Assembly (NCBI GenBank): GCA_964539305.1
Contig: CAZIIM010000004.1
Location: forward strand, 1-64,000
DNA length: 64,000 nucleotides
Source of the DNA: CAZNUM01 sp964539305
GTDB lineage: Bacteria > Fidelibacterota > Marinisomatia > Marinisomatales > TCS55
Direction of reading: 5' to 3'
Positions 25,442 to 33,948 of this stretch are shown here, in pieces. The notes under the pieces are model-generated. The model did no database searches. It was not told where the DNA came from and worked only from the letters and a program-made list of their open reading frames with translations. The position numbers and the translations under genes were made by a program. The first letter of the stretch is position 1. Every line of letters begins with the position of its first letter.

Positions 25442-25927
25442 CTAAGGCATTAAATCATTATCGTCGTTTTTAATGGTCCCAATCAGATCCTGGATCCCGG
25501 CAGCCCGCATGGCAGCTCTTTTTTCCATGGCCTTATGGGCTACTGTTTTCAGATCCTTCGTCTCCAGGACGCGTTGAATCTGCCGGTTGATCTCCATCCA
25601 TTCCTTGTGGAAGGGACAGGGTTGTTCATCGGAGCATAAATCCAGTCCAATGACACACCGTTCTTCTCCAGGCCCGTCGATCGCTTTTACAATCTGGCGA
25701 ATGTAGATTTGATCTGCCGGTCGCGCCAGCTTAAAACCACCATTCCGGCCACGAAAGGCCTTCAGAATTTTATGGTTAGCCAACGTCTGTGCAATTTTCG
25801 CCAAAAAGGGCTGAGGAATATTGTAAGCCTCGGCGATTTCACTGACCATTACAGGTTCCGGCGAATTTTTTTCCGCCAGATAAATCAGTGCCTGAATGGC
25901 ATATTCAGCTGATTTCGAATATAACAT
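25442..25927 (-). CDS. Rrf2-family transcriptional regulator with Fe-S cluster cysteines
   Basis: The 161-residue protein has the N-terminal winged helix of Rrf2 proteins (SAEYAIQAL, IPQPFLAKI, GRNGGFKLA) and three conserved cysteines, C91, C98 and C104, in the loop that binds a cluster in IscR, NsrR and RsrR. It is therefore likely to sense NO, oxygen or cluster status. It is only 3 bp downstream of the lipoprotein cytochrome gene and just ahead of the Rieske operon, so it is probably a feedback regulator of this cluster. The 56-bp inverted repeat at 35452 is a candidate operator; this is inference. Confidence 0.9.
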   Translation of the reverse strand: MLYSKSAEYAIQALIYLAEKNSPEPVMVSEIAEAYNIPQPFLAKIAQTLANHKILKAFRGRNGGFKLARPADQIYIRQIVKAIDGPGEERCVIGLDLCSDEQPCPFHKEWMEINRQIQRVLETKDLKTVAHKAMEKRAAMRAAGIQDLIGTIKNDDNDLMP

Positions 25928-25930
25928 TTC

Positions 25931-26308
25931 CTATTTCTCCGTCAAACTGTCCTCAACAATCCATTGGTAAATCAAATCATAATCATCGGGTTCCCCCAGA
26001 AAACGATACATCCATCCCGTCTCCGATTTGAGAGGTGTTTCCGGGTTCAAAACTTCCTTTAAAAAACTACAGTCCGGATTTCCTGTTTCAATCTGGCTCA
26101 AAGCAGAAACACTCGCGTAGCTGGTAAGGATGACACCGTAATGGTTCACATTTTCATTATGGCAGCGCACACAACTGCGCTCCAGGATTGGTTTAATATG
26201 ATCCACATACGTGACCCGATCTGGTCGCACCGGCTGCATACTTTTATCAATTTCAGTACAGGCACTGACCAGAAAAAATACCAACATTGTTGAAATTATT
26301 TTTCTCAT
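25931..26308 (-). CDS. Monohaem c-type cytochrome lipoprotein
   Basis: The 125-residue protein has a signal peptide with a lipobox (LVSAC, Cys17) and a single CVRCH motif inside YVDHIKPILERSCVRCH. This is the signature of the small cytochrome domain found in planctomycete-type proteins and some anaerobic electron carriers. After export it should be lipid-anchored. It lies 3 bp after the 14-haem cytochrome gene, so it may hand electrons to it or cap the same conduit. Confidence 0.82.
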   Translation of the reverse strand: MRKIISTMLVFFLVSACTEIDKSMQPVRPDRVTYVDHIKPILERSCVRCHNENVNHYGVILTSYASVSALSQIETGNPDCSFLKEVLNPETPLKSETGWMYRFLGEPDDYDLIYQWIVEDSLTEK

Positions 26309-26311
26309 GTT

Positions 26312-27481
26312 CTAATTAGAATGGCAATAGCCACAAAAACCATTCCCTTTGGTTGTCTGGCGCGTATGGCAAGTGAAACACAGTGATACCGGCTCGGTAC
26401 ACCAGTCACCCTGGGTGTTGTGCCTGAATCCGGCTTCGTGGGTTTTGGGATCCGTATTCTGGATGCCGTCCTTATCCATGTGACAGCGTGTACAGGTAGG
26501 ATCTGCTCCTTCCACATCGTGGCACGACTGGCACAATTCAATATCTCTTCGCGCCAGTTCAGCGTGCGTACCGCCGGTCACATTGTTGGCGAAATCGGTG
26601 CCCGGTTCATATACCACCGCTCCCCAATTCAGACCATCGTGAAAATCAGGCTTATTGGCAATTGGGTTCTTCCGGTTCTGGTGGCAATCGGTACAAAACT
26701 CCGGTGCCTCGTGGCAGACCCGGCAATCCTTGGCCTTGGTGTTGGCGTCCAGTCCATGGAAATAGACATAATTCAAATCATGATTCCGGGATAAAAGCAG
26801 TTTACCCTTCATCATATCCTGCCGGTAAGACGGAACCGGATTCAACTGGGGCAAATCACCACCAAGCCGGGCACCGCTGTGGCAATTATCACAGGTCAGC
26901 TGGGTATGGCAAAGCTGACAATCAGCCGTATTAGATAAGGCCGCCACATCGTGGTCCTTCAGCCAAGTGGGTGTATGATTTTTAGGCCTCAGCCGAGCCA
27001 CCACATCATGGCAGGCAGAACAATTTTCAGGTGCTTTTTTCTCCTGATGACAACTCAGACAGTCAGCCATTTTGGGAATAGGCGGATAGTTGTCTATACC
27101 GGTCATATCACTATGACATACGGCACAATCAATCTTTTGCTTTGCCCAGTGGACCTTATGGGGAAAATTGAAATTCCGAACCACTGTCCGGAAAGTACCA
27201 TAAGGTTCTTTTCCAAGATGGCAATTCTCGCATTCTCCCTCTTCCTTCCAGACTTTATGACACTTTAGACAGCGTTTTTCGGTAGGAAGAATGGAGTCCT
27301 CCGAACGCATACTGGACTTCAAGAGCTTTGGGTTGTGGCACTTCGTACAGCGGACCCCCACATCCTGAACGTGCAATTCATGACTGAATTGAATCACAGG
27401 TTGCCGACCATCCGCGGCTTGAAGGCCGGAAGACAGGTAAACCAATGCAGGAATGAGTTGAATGAAAATGCGCCGCATCAT
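26312..27481 (-). CDS. Periplasmic 14-haem c-type cytochrome
   Basis: The 389-residue protein has a signal peptide (cleavage near LQA-ADG) and fourteen CXXCH motifs, a very high density of one haem per 26 residues. Several free His residues spaced between motifs (FSHELH, FPHKVH, RNHDLNYVYFHG) fit bis-His ligation. The gene starts inside the end of the barrel gene (4-bp ATGA-type overlap), so the two are translationally coupled. This is the gene arrangement expected of a porin-cytochrome electron conduit such as MtrA/MtrB, but the sequence is not recognisably MtrA. The partner identity is inferred from order only. Confidence 0.87.
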   Translation of the reverse strand: MMRRIFIQLIPALVYLSSGLQAADGRQPVIQFSHELHVQDVGVRCTKCHNPKLLKSSMRSEDSILPTEKRCLKCHKVWKEEGECENCHLGKEPYGTFRTVVRNFNFPHKVHWAKQKIDCAVCHSDMTGIDNYPPIPKMADCLSCHQEKKAPENCSACHDVVARLRPKNHTPTWLKDHDVAALSNTADCQLCHTQLTCDNCHSGARLGGDLPQLNPVPSYRQDMMKGKLLLSRNHDLNYVYFHGLDANTKAKDCRVCHEAPEFCTDCHQNRKNPIANKPDFHDGLNWGAVVYEPGTDFANNVTGGTHAELARRDIELCQSCHDVEGADPTCTRCHMDKDGIQNTDPKTHEAGFRHNTQGDWCTEPVSLCFTCHTRQTTKGNGFCGYCHSN

Positions 27482-28713
27482 AACCAGTATTTCAGTCCTA
27501 GCAGGAAACGGATGTCCCGGCTGTAATACTTATTTCTTAATATATCAATTTCCGAGTTAAGGGTAATTTTTTTCCATACCGGATAGGAGCCCCGGAGGGT
27601 AACGGTGGCCAGATCGTCCCAGCTGCCTTCCAGCAGGCGGTAGTTCCCAACCGTAACTTTGGAAGCCAGGTTCAATTTCCTGAACGTAATAAAATGGCTC
27701 ATGACTAAGCGGTTGGAGGCTCCACCATACCCCTCCTGATGAATAAGGCTCAGTTGTAAATTGGATGTCCCGGCCCCTGCAGATATAATGGTTGCCTGAT
27801 CCCCCTGAAAGAGCACCTGCCGCAGCTGGAATCGTCCTGTCATCCTTTTCGGGAGTCCAACTTGACCGCTTAAACGGAATTCCTGGGAGGCATGGGATTC
27901 AAACACGGAGAAAATCGAGTTTTCCGGAATCCGGGGTTCCCGGAGATTGTATTCGAGTACCAGATTCCTGAAGGGGCGGATTTTACTCCCCTGGTATGTC
28001 CCCTGAATCAGAAAATCTGCCAGTTGAAACGGTTTCAGCTGGTGACGGCTACGTAAATAGACGGCCACGTCCTGATGCTGCCAGCGAGCCTGGAATCCGA
28101 ACCGTTTTTTAATAGAGGCAGGAACTTCGATATTCTTTCCCATCCTTGCAGATCGATAAACAGGCCGGGTATGCCGTTTATCCGAAACTCCGGCCTTAAG
28201 CGCCAGTGAATTGGAAGGTTTCCATCCTGCTTCAATTCCCATAAACAGATTATCCATCGGCTTATCCGTCAGACCCGAGGCTGGGACATAAGCGCCCACA
28301 AAGCCTGTGAGATTTACCCGTTTCCACCGGTACCCAGTCGACAGACCATCCAGTCGACCGGCATCAGACACCGAATAATGAAACTGGCGGCCCAGAACCA
28401 CTTCCAACCGACGCTTGAACCAGAAGGTGGTGTAATTAAAACTATGAAGTTGAATTACCGGCTCATTACTAAATGTATTTACGGGATCGGTGTAAAACAC
28501 ACCGGAGAAGTTCAGCCGGCTGTTCTTGAGAAAAAGATCAGAGCCCCGAAGAAGAAAGGTCTGATACAGACGAACATGAGTCAGGGTGCTGTCATTGAGA
28601 TCCTGCCGTGAAAACGTATAGGCACTGGAAGAAAAAACACCATTTACCGTGGCGCCGGCGAACGAAAGATTTAGCAGTAGAAGAATTCCGGTAAAACAGC
28701 GACGATTTACCAT
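27478..28713 (-). CDS. Outer-membrane beta-barrel protein paired with the 14-haem cytochrome
   Basis: I start at the ATG 28713 (411 residues) rather than the TTG 28722. A signal peptide ends near SFAGA. The rest shows some 16-20 alternating amphipathic strands with aromatic belts (LHSFNYTTFWF, VVLGRQFHYS, LVLEYNLR) and ends in FLLGLKYWL with terminal hydrophobics, as expected of an outer-membrane barrel. No plug or TonB box is visible. Coupling to the 14-haem gene suggests that it sheathes that cytochrome across the outer membrane. The degenerate barrel at 11866-13368 looks like a relative. A general porin is the alternative. Confidence 0.75.
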   Translation of the reverse strand: MVNRRCFTGILLLLNLSFAGATVNGVFSSSAYTFSRQDLNDSTLTHVRLYQTFLLRGSDLFLKNSRLNFSGVFYTDPVNTFSNEPVIQLHSFNYTTFWFKRRLEVVLGRQFHYSVSDAGRLDGLSTGYRWKRVNLTGFVGAYVPASGLTDKPMDNLFMGIEAGWKPSNSLALKAGVSDKRHTRPVYRSARMGKNIEVPASIKKRFGFQARWQHQDVAVYLRSRHQLKPFQLADFLIQGTYQGSKIRPFRNLVLEYNLREPRIPENSIFSVFESHASQEFRLSGQVGLPKRMTGRFQLRQVLFQGDQATIISAGAGTSNLQLSLIHQEGYGGASNRLVMSHFITFRKLNLASKVTVGNYRLLEGSWDDLATVTLRGSYPVWKKITLNSEIDILRNKYYSRDIRFLLGLKYWL

Positions 28714-28718
28714 ATCAT

Positions 28719-28967
28719 TCAATCATCCTTTGCCCGTTTTAAACCAACAAACACATAGGTAAGTACCCCTGCTAATAACGCGAAAATCGGCATGACTACA
28801 ATGGAAATCCCCAAGGTAGCATTCTGCGCATCATGGAGATAATGGGAAAGTGAAATCAGATTCAAAATCCAGGTAATTACCGCCACCACCATCAACCAAA
28901 TTAAGGAGACGCTGAGCACCTGAATAAAGGAAATCAAAAACGATTGTTTCTTCTGATCCTCCATCAT
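28719..28967 (-). CDS. Small membrane protein with two helices, Qrc/ACIII-module companion
   Basis: The 82-residue protein has helices at about 11-36 and 49-75 with a basic cytoplasmic end (GLKRAKDD). Its ATG overlaps the NrfD stop (ATGA). In alternative complex III a small two-helix subunit (ActD) follows the NrfD-type subunit; this one is shorter and I cannot show homology. It may be an accessory or assembly subunit of the upstream complex. Confidence 0.7.
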   Translation of the reverse strand: MMEDQKKQSFLISFIQVLSVSLIWLMVVAVITWILNLISLSHYLHDAQNATLGISIVVMPIFALLAGVLTYVFVGLKRAKDD

Positions 28968-30310
28968 GCTACTCCTTCCTTTAATTTAGCCGTGTCAGGC
29001 AGATATGAATCCAGGCGGCTCTTGGCCGCTTCCAGACCTTCTTCACGTCCTTCCTTGATTTCCCAGATTGAAATAATAGGAAAAATCTTTGAAAAGATCA
29101 GGAACAAGAGGCAAAAAACAGATACACCCCAGGCGAATAAGGCCCATTCCGTGAGGCTGGGAACGTAGGGCTGACTTACAACGGGCAACCGGGGATTGGA
29201 CAGGGAGGGTACAATAATGATCAGCCGTTCCAGCCACATTCCGATGATGACCGCAATTCCCGCCACCAGAATTCCTGGTATTTTTTTCAACTTCTTAAAG
29301 GACAGAACCACCACCGGTATCAGGAAATTGCACACCACCATGGCCCAGAAATAGGGCGCGTACGGGCCTGTGAACTTGAAATGAATAACCCGCATTTCCA
29401 TCGGCTCATTACCATAAATACCGGTTAAATATTCGCTGAAAGTGAAATAGGTCCAGAATAAAGAGAATACGAGCAATAATATTCCCATGTACTGAAAATG
29501 AATTTCCTTCAAGTACTCTTCCAGATGGAATAATTTCCGGAAAAAGATCATCACCACGAGGAGAGTAGCCGTTCCAGAGAAGATGGCCCCCGTTACGAAA
29601 TACGGCCCGAAAATGGTGCTATGCCACCCAGATTGCAGGGTCATCGAGAAAATGTAAGAAATGACCGTATGAACACTCACTGCTACGGGAATGACTACTA
29701 CCATCAAAATGGACATGGCCCGTTCCAAAATGTGTTTTTGCCGGGGAGTACCCACGTACCCCCAACTAAGGAAGTTGTATAACCACTTGAGTTTCGTAGT
29801 CGTTCGATCTCGCAACAAGGCAATATCCGGAATCATAGGTACATAGAGGTAAACCGTGCTGGCAGTGAAGTAGAGACTTATCGCCGTTACGTCCCACAGG
29901 AGGGGTGATTGCAATCTTCCATAATAGAAGACATTCAGGACACGATCAGGTCGACCAAGATCAATGATGGGGTGGAGCCCCCCAATCATTAGAACAATTG
30001 CCGTAATAACTTCAGCCATACGGGTAATGGGCCGTCGCCATTCTGCCTGGGAAAGGCGCAGAATCGCCGATATGAGTGTCCCAGCGTGGCTGATACCGAT
30101 GAAGAAAACAAAATTGATAATATAGAAACCCCAGGTGACCGTGTTGTTCATCCCTGTAACACTCAGTCCGTAGATCAGCTGGCGGATGTACATGTAGGTG
30201 GCCCAGATAATGACCAGAACAAAGAAAGCAATCATCCAGTTGATTTTGGAGTTCCCCTCAACAATGGGTTTATATAGCGTATAATCCGGATCTTGCTTCA
30301 GATCGTTCAT
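28964..30310 (-). CDS. NrfD/PsrC-type quinone-binding membrane subunit
   Basis: The 448-residue protein has ten predicted transmembrane helices, with the buried His of the HAGTLISAIL helix near residue 76, as in ActC and QrcD, where it contributes to the quinone site or proton path. The first half contains the conserved GGLHPIIDLGRPD segment of the family. It carries no cofactor itself and exchanges electrons between the quinone pool and the 16-Cys ferredoxin encoded immediately upstream (start and stop overlap by one base). The ten-helix form suggests the ActC/QrcD branch rather than the eight-helix PsrC. Confidence 0.9.
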   Translation of the reverse strand: MNDLKQDPDYTLYKPIVEGNSKINWMIAFFVLVIIWATYMYIRQLIYGLSVTGMNNTVTWGFYIINFVFFIGISHAGTLISAILRLSQAEWRRPITRMAEVITAIVLMIGGLHPIIDLGRPDRVLNVFYYGRLQSPLLWDVTAISLYFTASTVYLYVPMIPDIALLRDRTTTKLKWLYNFLSWGYVGTPRQKHILERAMSILMVVVIPVAVSVHTVISYIFSMTLQSGWHSTIFGPYFVTGAIFSGTATLLVVMIFFRKLFHLEEYLKEIHFQYMGILLLVFSLFWTYFTFSEYLTGIYGNEPMEMRVIHFKFTGPYAPYFWAMVVCNFLIPVVVLSFKKLKKIPGILVAGIAVIIGMWLERLIIIVPSLSNPRLPVVSQPYVPSLTEWALFAWGVSVFCLLFLIFSKIFPIISIWEIKEGREEGLEAAKSRLDSYLPDTAKLKEGVA

Positions 30311-31002
30311 TATTTATCTTCCTTCTTCAGATAATAGACCTTTGGTTCCGTGCCCAGTTCTTCTTCCAGCCGGAAAGCACGGCTGGAATGTTTTAATTCG
30401 CTCACTTTATGATCCTGGTTTTCCAAATCTCCAAACGTAATGGCATCCGTTGGGCAGGAATCGGCACAGGCGGGTTGATAATCTTCTTCTCGCAACTCTC
30501 GATTCTCATAACGGGCAATATCCTTCGCCACGGCCAGACGATGGTGACAGAAACTACATTTTTCTACCACCCCCTTCATTCTACGGGTCACGTCCGGGTT
30601 CAGGGTTATTTCGTAGGCCTCCGGGACCTCCGGCTCGTGGTAATTAAAGGTCTTGGCAGAATAGGGACAGGCCGCCATACAGAACCGGCAGCCAATACAC
30701 CGGTAGTACACTTGTCCCACCAGTCCATCTTCATTAAGATAGGTGGCATGAACCGGACAAACTTTGGTGCAGGGAGGATTATCGCATTGAAAACAGGGCC
30801 TAGGAATGTGAGTTACCCGGATATCAGGATATTCACCGTGATACTCTGTAATAATCTGCATCCAGTCCATAGCCCGCCCCGCCTGAGCCGCCTCTGCCCC
30901 TACATTAGGAATATTGTTTTCCATCCGGCAGGCGTTGACACAGGCACCACAGCCAGTGCATTTATTTAAATCTATTACCATACCCCATCTAGCCATCGTC
31001 AA
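30310..31002 (-). CDS. Ferredoxin-like subunit with four [4Fe-4S] sites (PsrB/QrcC/ActB2 type)
   Basis: The 230-residue protein has sixteen cysteines in four quartets: CTGCGACVNAC, CFQCDNPPCTKVC, CIGCRFCMAAC and CSFC...CADSC. This allows four cubane clusters wiring the molybdopterin-type subunit to the membrane subunit. There is no signal peptide, so it is presumably exported with the twin-arginine partner encoded 4 bp upstream. ATG 31002 is taken as the start; a second Met two codons in is equally possible. Confidence 0.92.
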   Translation of the reverse strand: MTMARWGMVIDLNKCTGCGACVNACRMENNIPNVGAEAAQAGRAMDWMQIITEYHGEYPDIRVTHIPRPCFQCDNPPCTKVCPVHATYLNEDGLVGQVYYRCIGCRFCMAACPYSAKTFNYHEPEVPEAYEITLNPDVTRRMKGVVEKCSFCHHRLAVAKDIARYENRELREEDYQPACADSCPTDAITFGDLENQDHKVSELKHSSRAFRLEEELGTEPKVYYLKKEDK

Positions 31003-31006
31003 TCCT

Positions 31007-33430
31007 CTAAGCTAACGTGATTCGAATAGGTGTACCGGAAAATACAGGATTACCCCTGAACACCTCCGGTTGTGATACCATTAAAATCCTTGGATCACTC
31101 CCAACGCCAGAAGTAAACCGGCCAACGTTTTCCCGACCCAGACCCAGAGGGATAAAAATGACATCGGGATGAATTATAGGACGGACACGGACGCGAACGC
31201 GAATTGCCCCCACGGGAGAATCCAATTGAATTATTTCTCCATCCCTCACATGGTATTTCATGGCCGTTTCCGGATTTATTTCAGCCCAGTTTTCCCAGAA
31301 CATTTCCCGGAGCATCCCCATCGTCTCTACTAGGGTGGAGGAGTATACCGTCCGCCCGTAAGGATTAGTAATGGGATAACCTGTGAGTAAGGTCAGTGGA
31401 TAACCGCTGTCTTCATTGGCAATATACTTCCCCCGATTACCTAAATACTGTTTCCCGGCCAATAAATTTTTCAGCATCTGGGAGTTGTCCCCTTCAAATC
31501 CTTCAAATGACTTAAGGACCGGACTCAGAAAATCAAACTTACCGCTATTTGTCTCAATTACACTGGAAAGAGACTCATTCACATAAGCAGCCGGATCCCA
31601 CCACCCGCCTGTTTTCAGTAACTTTTTCAGGAATGTCTTTTCTGACTGGCCGATAGAATATTTAACATGCTTTCGATAAGCCTTAACCCATTCTTCCCGT
31701 GTTATTGGTTTAAATAACTGACCGGAGCCTTTCCTGTAGATTTTCTGTAGCCGTTTTTTAACCAAGCTTTTGGAATCCTTGCCAGGAAACAATTTTTTAG
31801 GGATCCCACTAATTCCTTCACCAATTCCACGAAGGATTTCATAGCTGCTTTTTGTTTCATACATGGGTTTGACCATGGGACGCTGCAGAACAGCCACAGC
31901 GGCCGGAACACCAGGAATATCTTCCACTAAATCCCAATCCTCAAAACTGGAATGGGCCGGCAGGAGAACGTCAGCATTCATACTGGTTTCGTTGGGCAAA
32001 TCACCAATGTACACCACCCGCGGAATGTGCTTCAGCAAGGTTTTCCATTTTGTCCGGTTTTCGCCGTAATAAACCGGATTGGCTTTATTAATAATTAATA
32101 GTTCAATATTATAGGGAGCATATCCTTCCACTCGCTCAGCAAAAATATCCAGCGATTTCTTCTCCAAAGGGTGAATCTCATCGGTGAAAAACAGGTCCTG
32201 CACCTTCCCGCCGGTGAACGGCTGAGCAAACAATTTTGTTTCCTTCTCGCGGTTTGTAAAATACCATCCACCGGGGCGCTGAATACTACCCAATAGAAAA
32301 TTGAGACAGTGGACAGCCCATAAATGCAGATCGCCCCGCGGGGATTGGAGCGCCTCTTGACCGCAAAGCACCACCGGTTTTTTCCGGCTGCGCAGTAGCG
32401 TCGTCAGATCCCGAATTCCTTCTTCAGAAATACCTGTAACTTCTTCAATACGTTTGGGGTGAAACTCGGAACGCACCATGGTCTCGAAACCAGTCTGTTC
32501 CTGACCATCACTATCCACAAAATCACTGAACCCTTGCGCATTCTTTCTGAAATACTCCATATCAATGGCATGCTCATCAATCAGAAGATGGGCGATCCCC
32601 AAGGCCAGGGTTCCCCAGGTATCTGCATTAATCGGAAGCCATTTGTGGGCACTGGCAGCCGTAATATTCGCCCTGGGTCCCACATAAATCAGCTTATTAC
32701 GGGTAATATTTTTTAAATCCTTAAACTGGCTCAAGACCTGGTTCATGTGAATAGGTGAACCTTCTTCTTCCAGAAAATTGGATCCCAAACTGACGATGCA
32801 GTCTGAATTAATTAAATCAAATTTGGGACGGAGGGACACCCCCTGAGTGAGAAAGGCTGAATTTGAATTTACAGGTTCATGCTCTTCCTGGAAAAAATTA
32901 GGTGTTCCCAGCCAGTTGGCAAAATTCTGCCAGACCTCTTTCATCACGGGAGAGTCATCTCCGTTAATGATGGCAATTTTATAGGCTTGTTTTTTACTAA
33001 CCAGATCATTGATGGTCGCCGCGATTGAAGATTGAATTTCTTCCCAACCAACGGGCTCCAGATCTTTTCTAACAGGTCCTTCCGGTCGAGCCATAGGAGT
33101 CGTAATCCGGTCCGGGTGGTAGAGGATTTCCAAATTGGCATAGGCCGCCGGACAGGTGCCTCCAAGATTCACCGGTGAGAGAGGGTTTCCACTAAGGCTT
33201 ACAGGCAATCCGTCAATTCTGCGAACCTGGAGACTGCACCCCCCGGGGCAGAGACGACAGGCCGTGTTGCGTAAGGTCACCTTCCCGGGGCCTTTTCTTA
33301 ATGCTTCAATCGTTTTATCGGACAGGGCGAACAATTGATTGAAAGAACCGGCTGCAATGGCCACACCCGTGGTTGCTAAACCAGAAATCTTTAAAAATTC
33401 TCGTCGGGATAAAACTTTTTTCTCAGACAT
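31007..33430 (-). CDS. Molybdopterin-oxidoreductase-fold subunit, QrcB/ActB-like, Tat-exported
   Basis: The 807-residue protein has a twin-arginine signal (SRREFLK, R9-R10) and an N-terminal cluster site C58-x2-C61-x3-C65-C93, then the DMSO-reductase fold (PRGDLH-, SSFEDWDLVEDIPG and a C-terminal domain with LLTGYPITNPYGRT). In the region where catalytic members carry the Cys, Ser or Asp that binds Mo I see HEPVNSNSAF, with no clear ligand. Qrc and alternative complex III subunits likewise lack catalysis and serve as electron bridges. The neighbours (pentahaem c, 16-Cys ferredoxin, NrfD) give the same set. A catalytic reductase of unknown substrate is the alternative. It overlaps the upstream cytochrome gene by 8 bp. 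Confidence 0.85.
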   Translation of the reverse strand: MSEKKVLSRREFLKISGLATTGVAIAAGSFNQLFALSDKTIEALRKGPGKVTLRNTACRLCPGGCSLQVRRIDGLPVSLSGNPLSPVNLGGTCPAAYANLEILYHPDRITTPMARPEGPVRKDLEPVGWEEIQSSIAATINDLVSKKQAYKIAIINGDDSPVMKEVWQNFANWLGTPNFFQEEHEPVNSNSAFLTQGVSLRPKFDLINSDCIVSLGSNFLEEEGSPIHMNQVLSQFKDLKNITRNKLIYVGPRANITAASAHKWLPINADTWGTLALGIAHLLIDEHAIDMEYFRKNAQGFSDFVDSDGQEQTGFETMVRSEFHPKRIEEVTGISEEGIRDLTTLLRSRKKPVVLCGQEALQSPRGDLHLWAVHCLNFLLGSIQRPGGWYFTNREKETKLFAQPFTGGKVQDLFFTDEIHPLEKKSLDIFAERVEGYAPYNIELLIINKANPVYYGENRTKWKTLLKHIPRVVYIGDLPNETSMNADVLLPAHSSFEDWDLVEDIPGVPAAVAVLQRPMVKPMYETKSSYEILRGIGEGISGIPKKLFPGKDSKSLVKKRLQKIYRKGSGQLFKPITREEWVKAYRKHVKYSIGQSEKTFLKKLLKTGGWWDPAAYVNESLSSVIETNSGKFDFLSPVLKSFEGFEGDNSQMLKNLLAGKQYLGNRGKYIANEDSGYPLTLLTGYPITNPYGRTVYSSTLVETMGMLREMFWENWAEINPETAMKYHVRDGEIIQLDSPVGAIRVRVRVRPIIHPDVIFIPLGLGRENVGRFTSGVGSDPRILMVSQPEVFRGNPVFSGTPIRITLA

Positions 33431-33947
33431 GGCAATGGATACAATCGTTTGATATGGATTTATTATCGTGACACTTCATACAGTTCTTCATCTTAATCGG
33501 AACCAACTGCCGCGGAGCCGGAGCGGTTAATTCATCTACCTTCCCATGGCACTCTTCACAAGAAATTTTCCCAGCCGTGACATGCCGACGATGGGAGAAA
33601 AAGACATGCTCGGGGACCTTGTAAATCCGTTTCCACTGAATTTCAGTATTGGAGTTTACAGCCTCTACAACCTTGGCTTCTTCGGGACTGTCTCCCTGGG
33701 GCTCGCTGTGGCAGGTTTCACAAACCTTGATGGAAGGCAAGGTCGCCCGAATATCTTTCTCTACACCCTTGTGGCAGTCGGTACAATCCAATCCTGCCTC
33801 CGTGTAATGGATTTTATGATTGTAAGAAATAGGCTGGACAATATCCTTCTGTTTTTTCCCACAACCACTGATAAAAAGGATCGCCAGAACAATGAGAAGT
33901 AACAGTCGAATCGGCGAAGGCGATACTTTCGTTTTAAAAAGGATCAT
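33423..33947 (-). CDS. Pentahaem c-type cytochrome lipoprotein (QrcA/ActA-like)
   Basis: The ATG 33947 directly follows the stop of the c554-like gene (TAAtATG). Upstream in-frame Mets lie inside that gene and are less likely. The 174-residue protein has a hydrophobic signal with lipobox FISGC (Cys28), then CTDCH, CETCH, CEECH, CMKCH and CIHCH. The SYNHKIHYTEAGLDC and FFSHRRHVTAGKISC segments are the typical c7/c3-like repeats with distal His ligands. As first subunit before the molybdopterin-fold gene it matches QrcA or ActA, which pass electrons between the complex and periplasmic cytochromes. Confidence 0.85.
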   Translation of the reverse strand: MILFKTKVSPSPIRLLLLIVLAILFISGCGKKQKDIVQPISYNHKIHYTEAGLDCTDCHKGVEKDIRATLPSIKVCETCHSEPQGDSPEEAKVVEAVNSNTEIQWKRIYKVPEHVFFSHRRHVTAGKISCEECHGKVDELTAPAPRQLVPIKMKNCMKCHDNKSISNDCIHCHV

Positions 33948-33948
33948 A

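Noticed and set aside
25429..25442. GTACTATTTAGTAC palindrome matching TACT-N4-AGTA upstream of the Rieske gene
   Set aside because: It resembles the LexA operator at 45838, but a single 8-base fixed palindrome is expected about once in a window of this size by chance. It also lies at the Rrf2 stop codon, so I do not claim LexA control of respiration.
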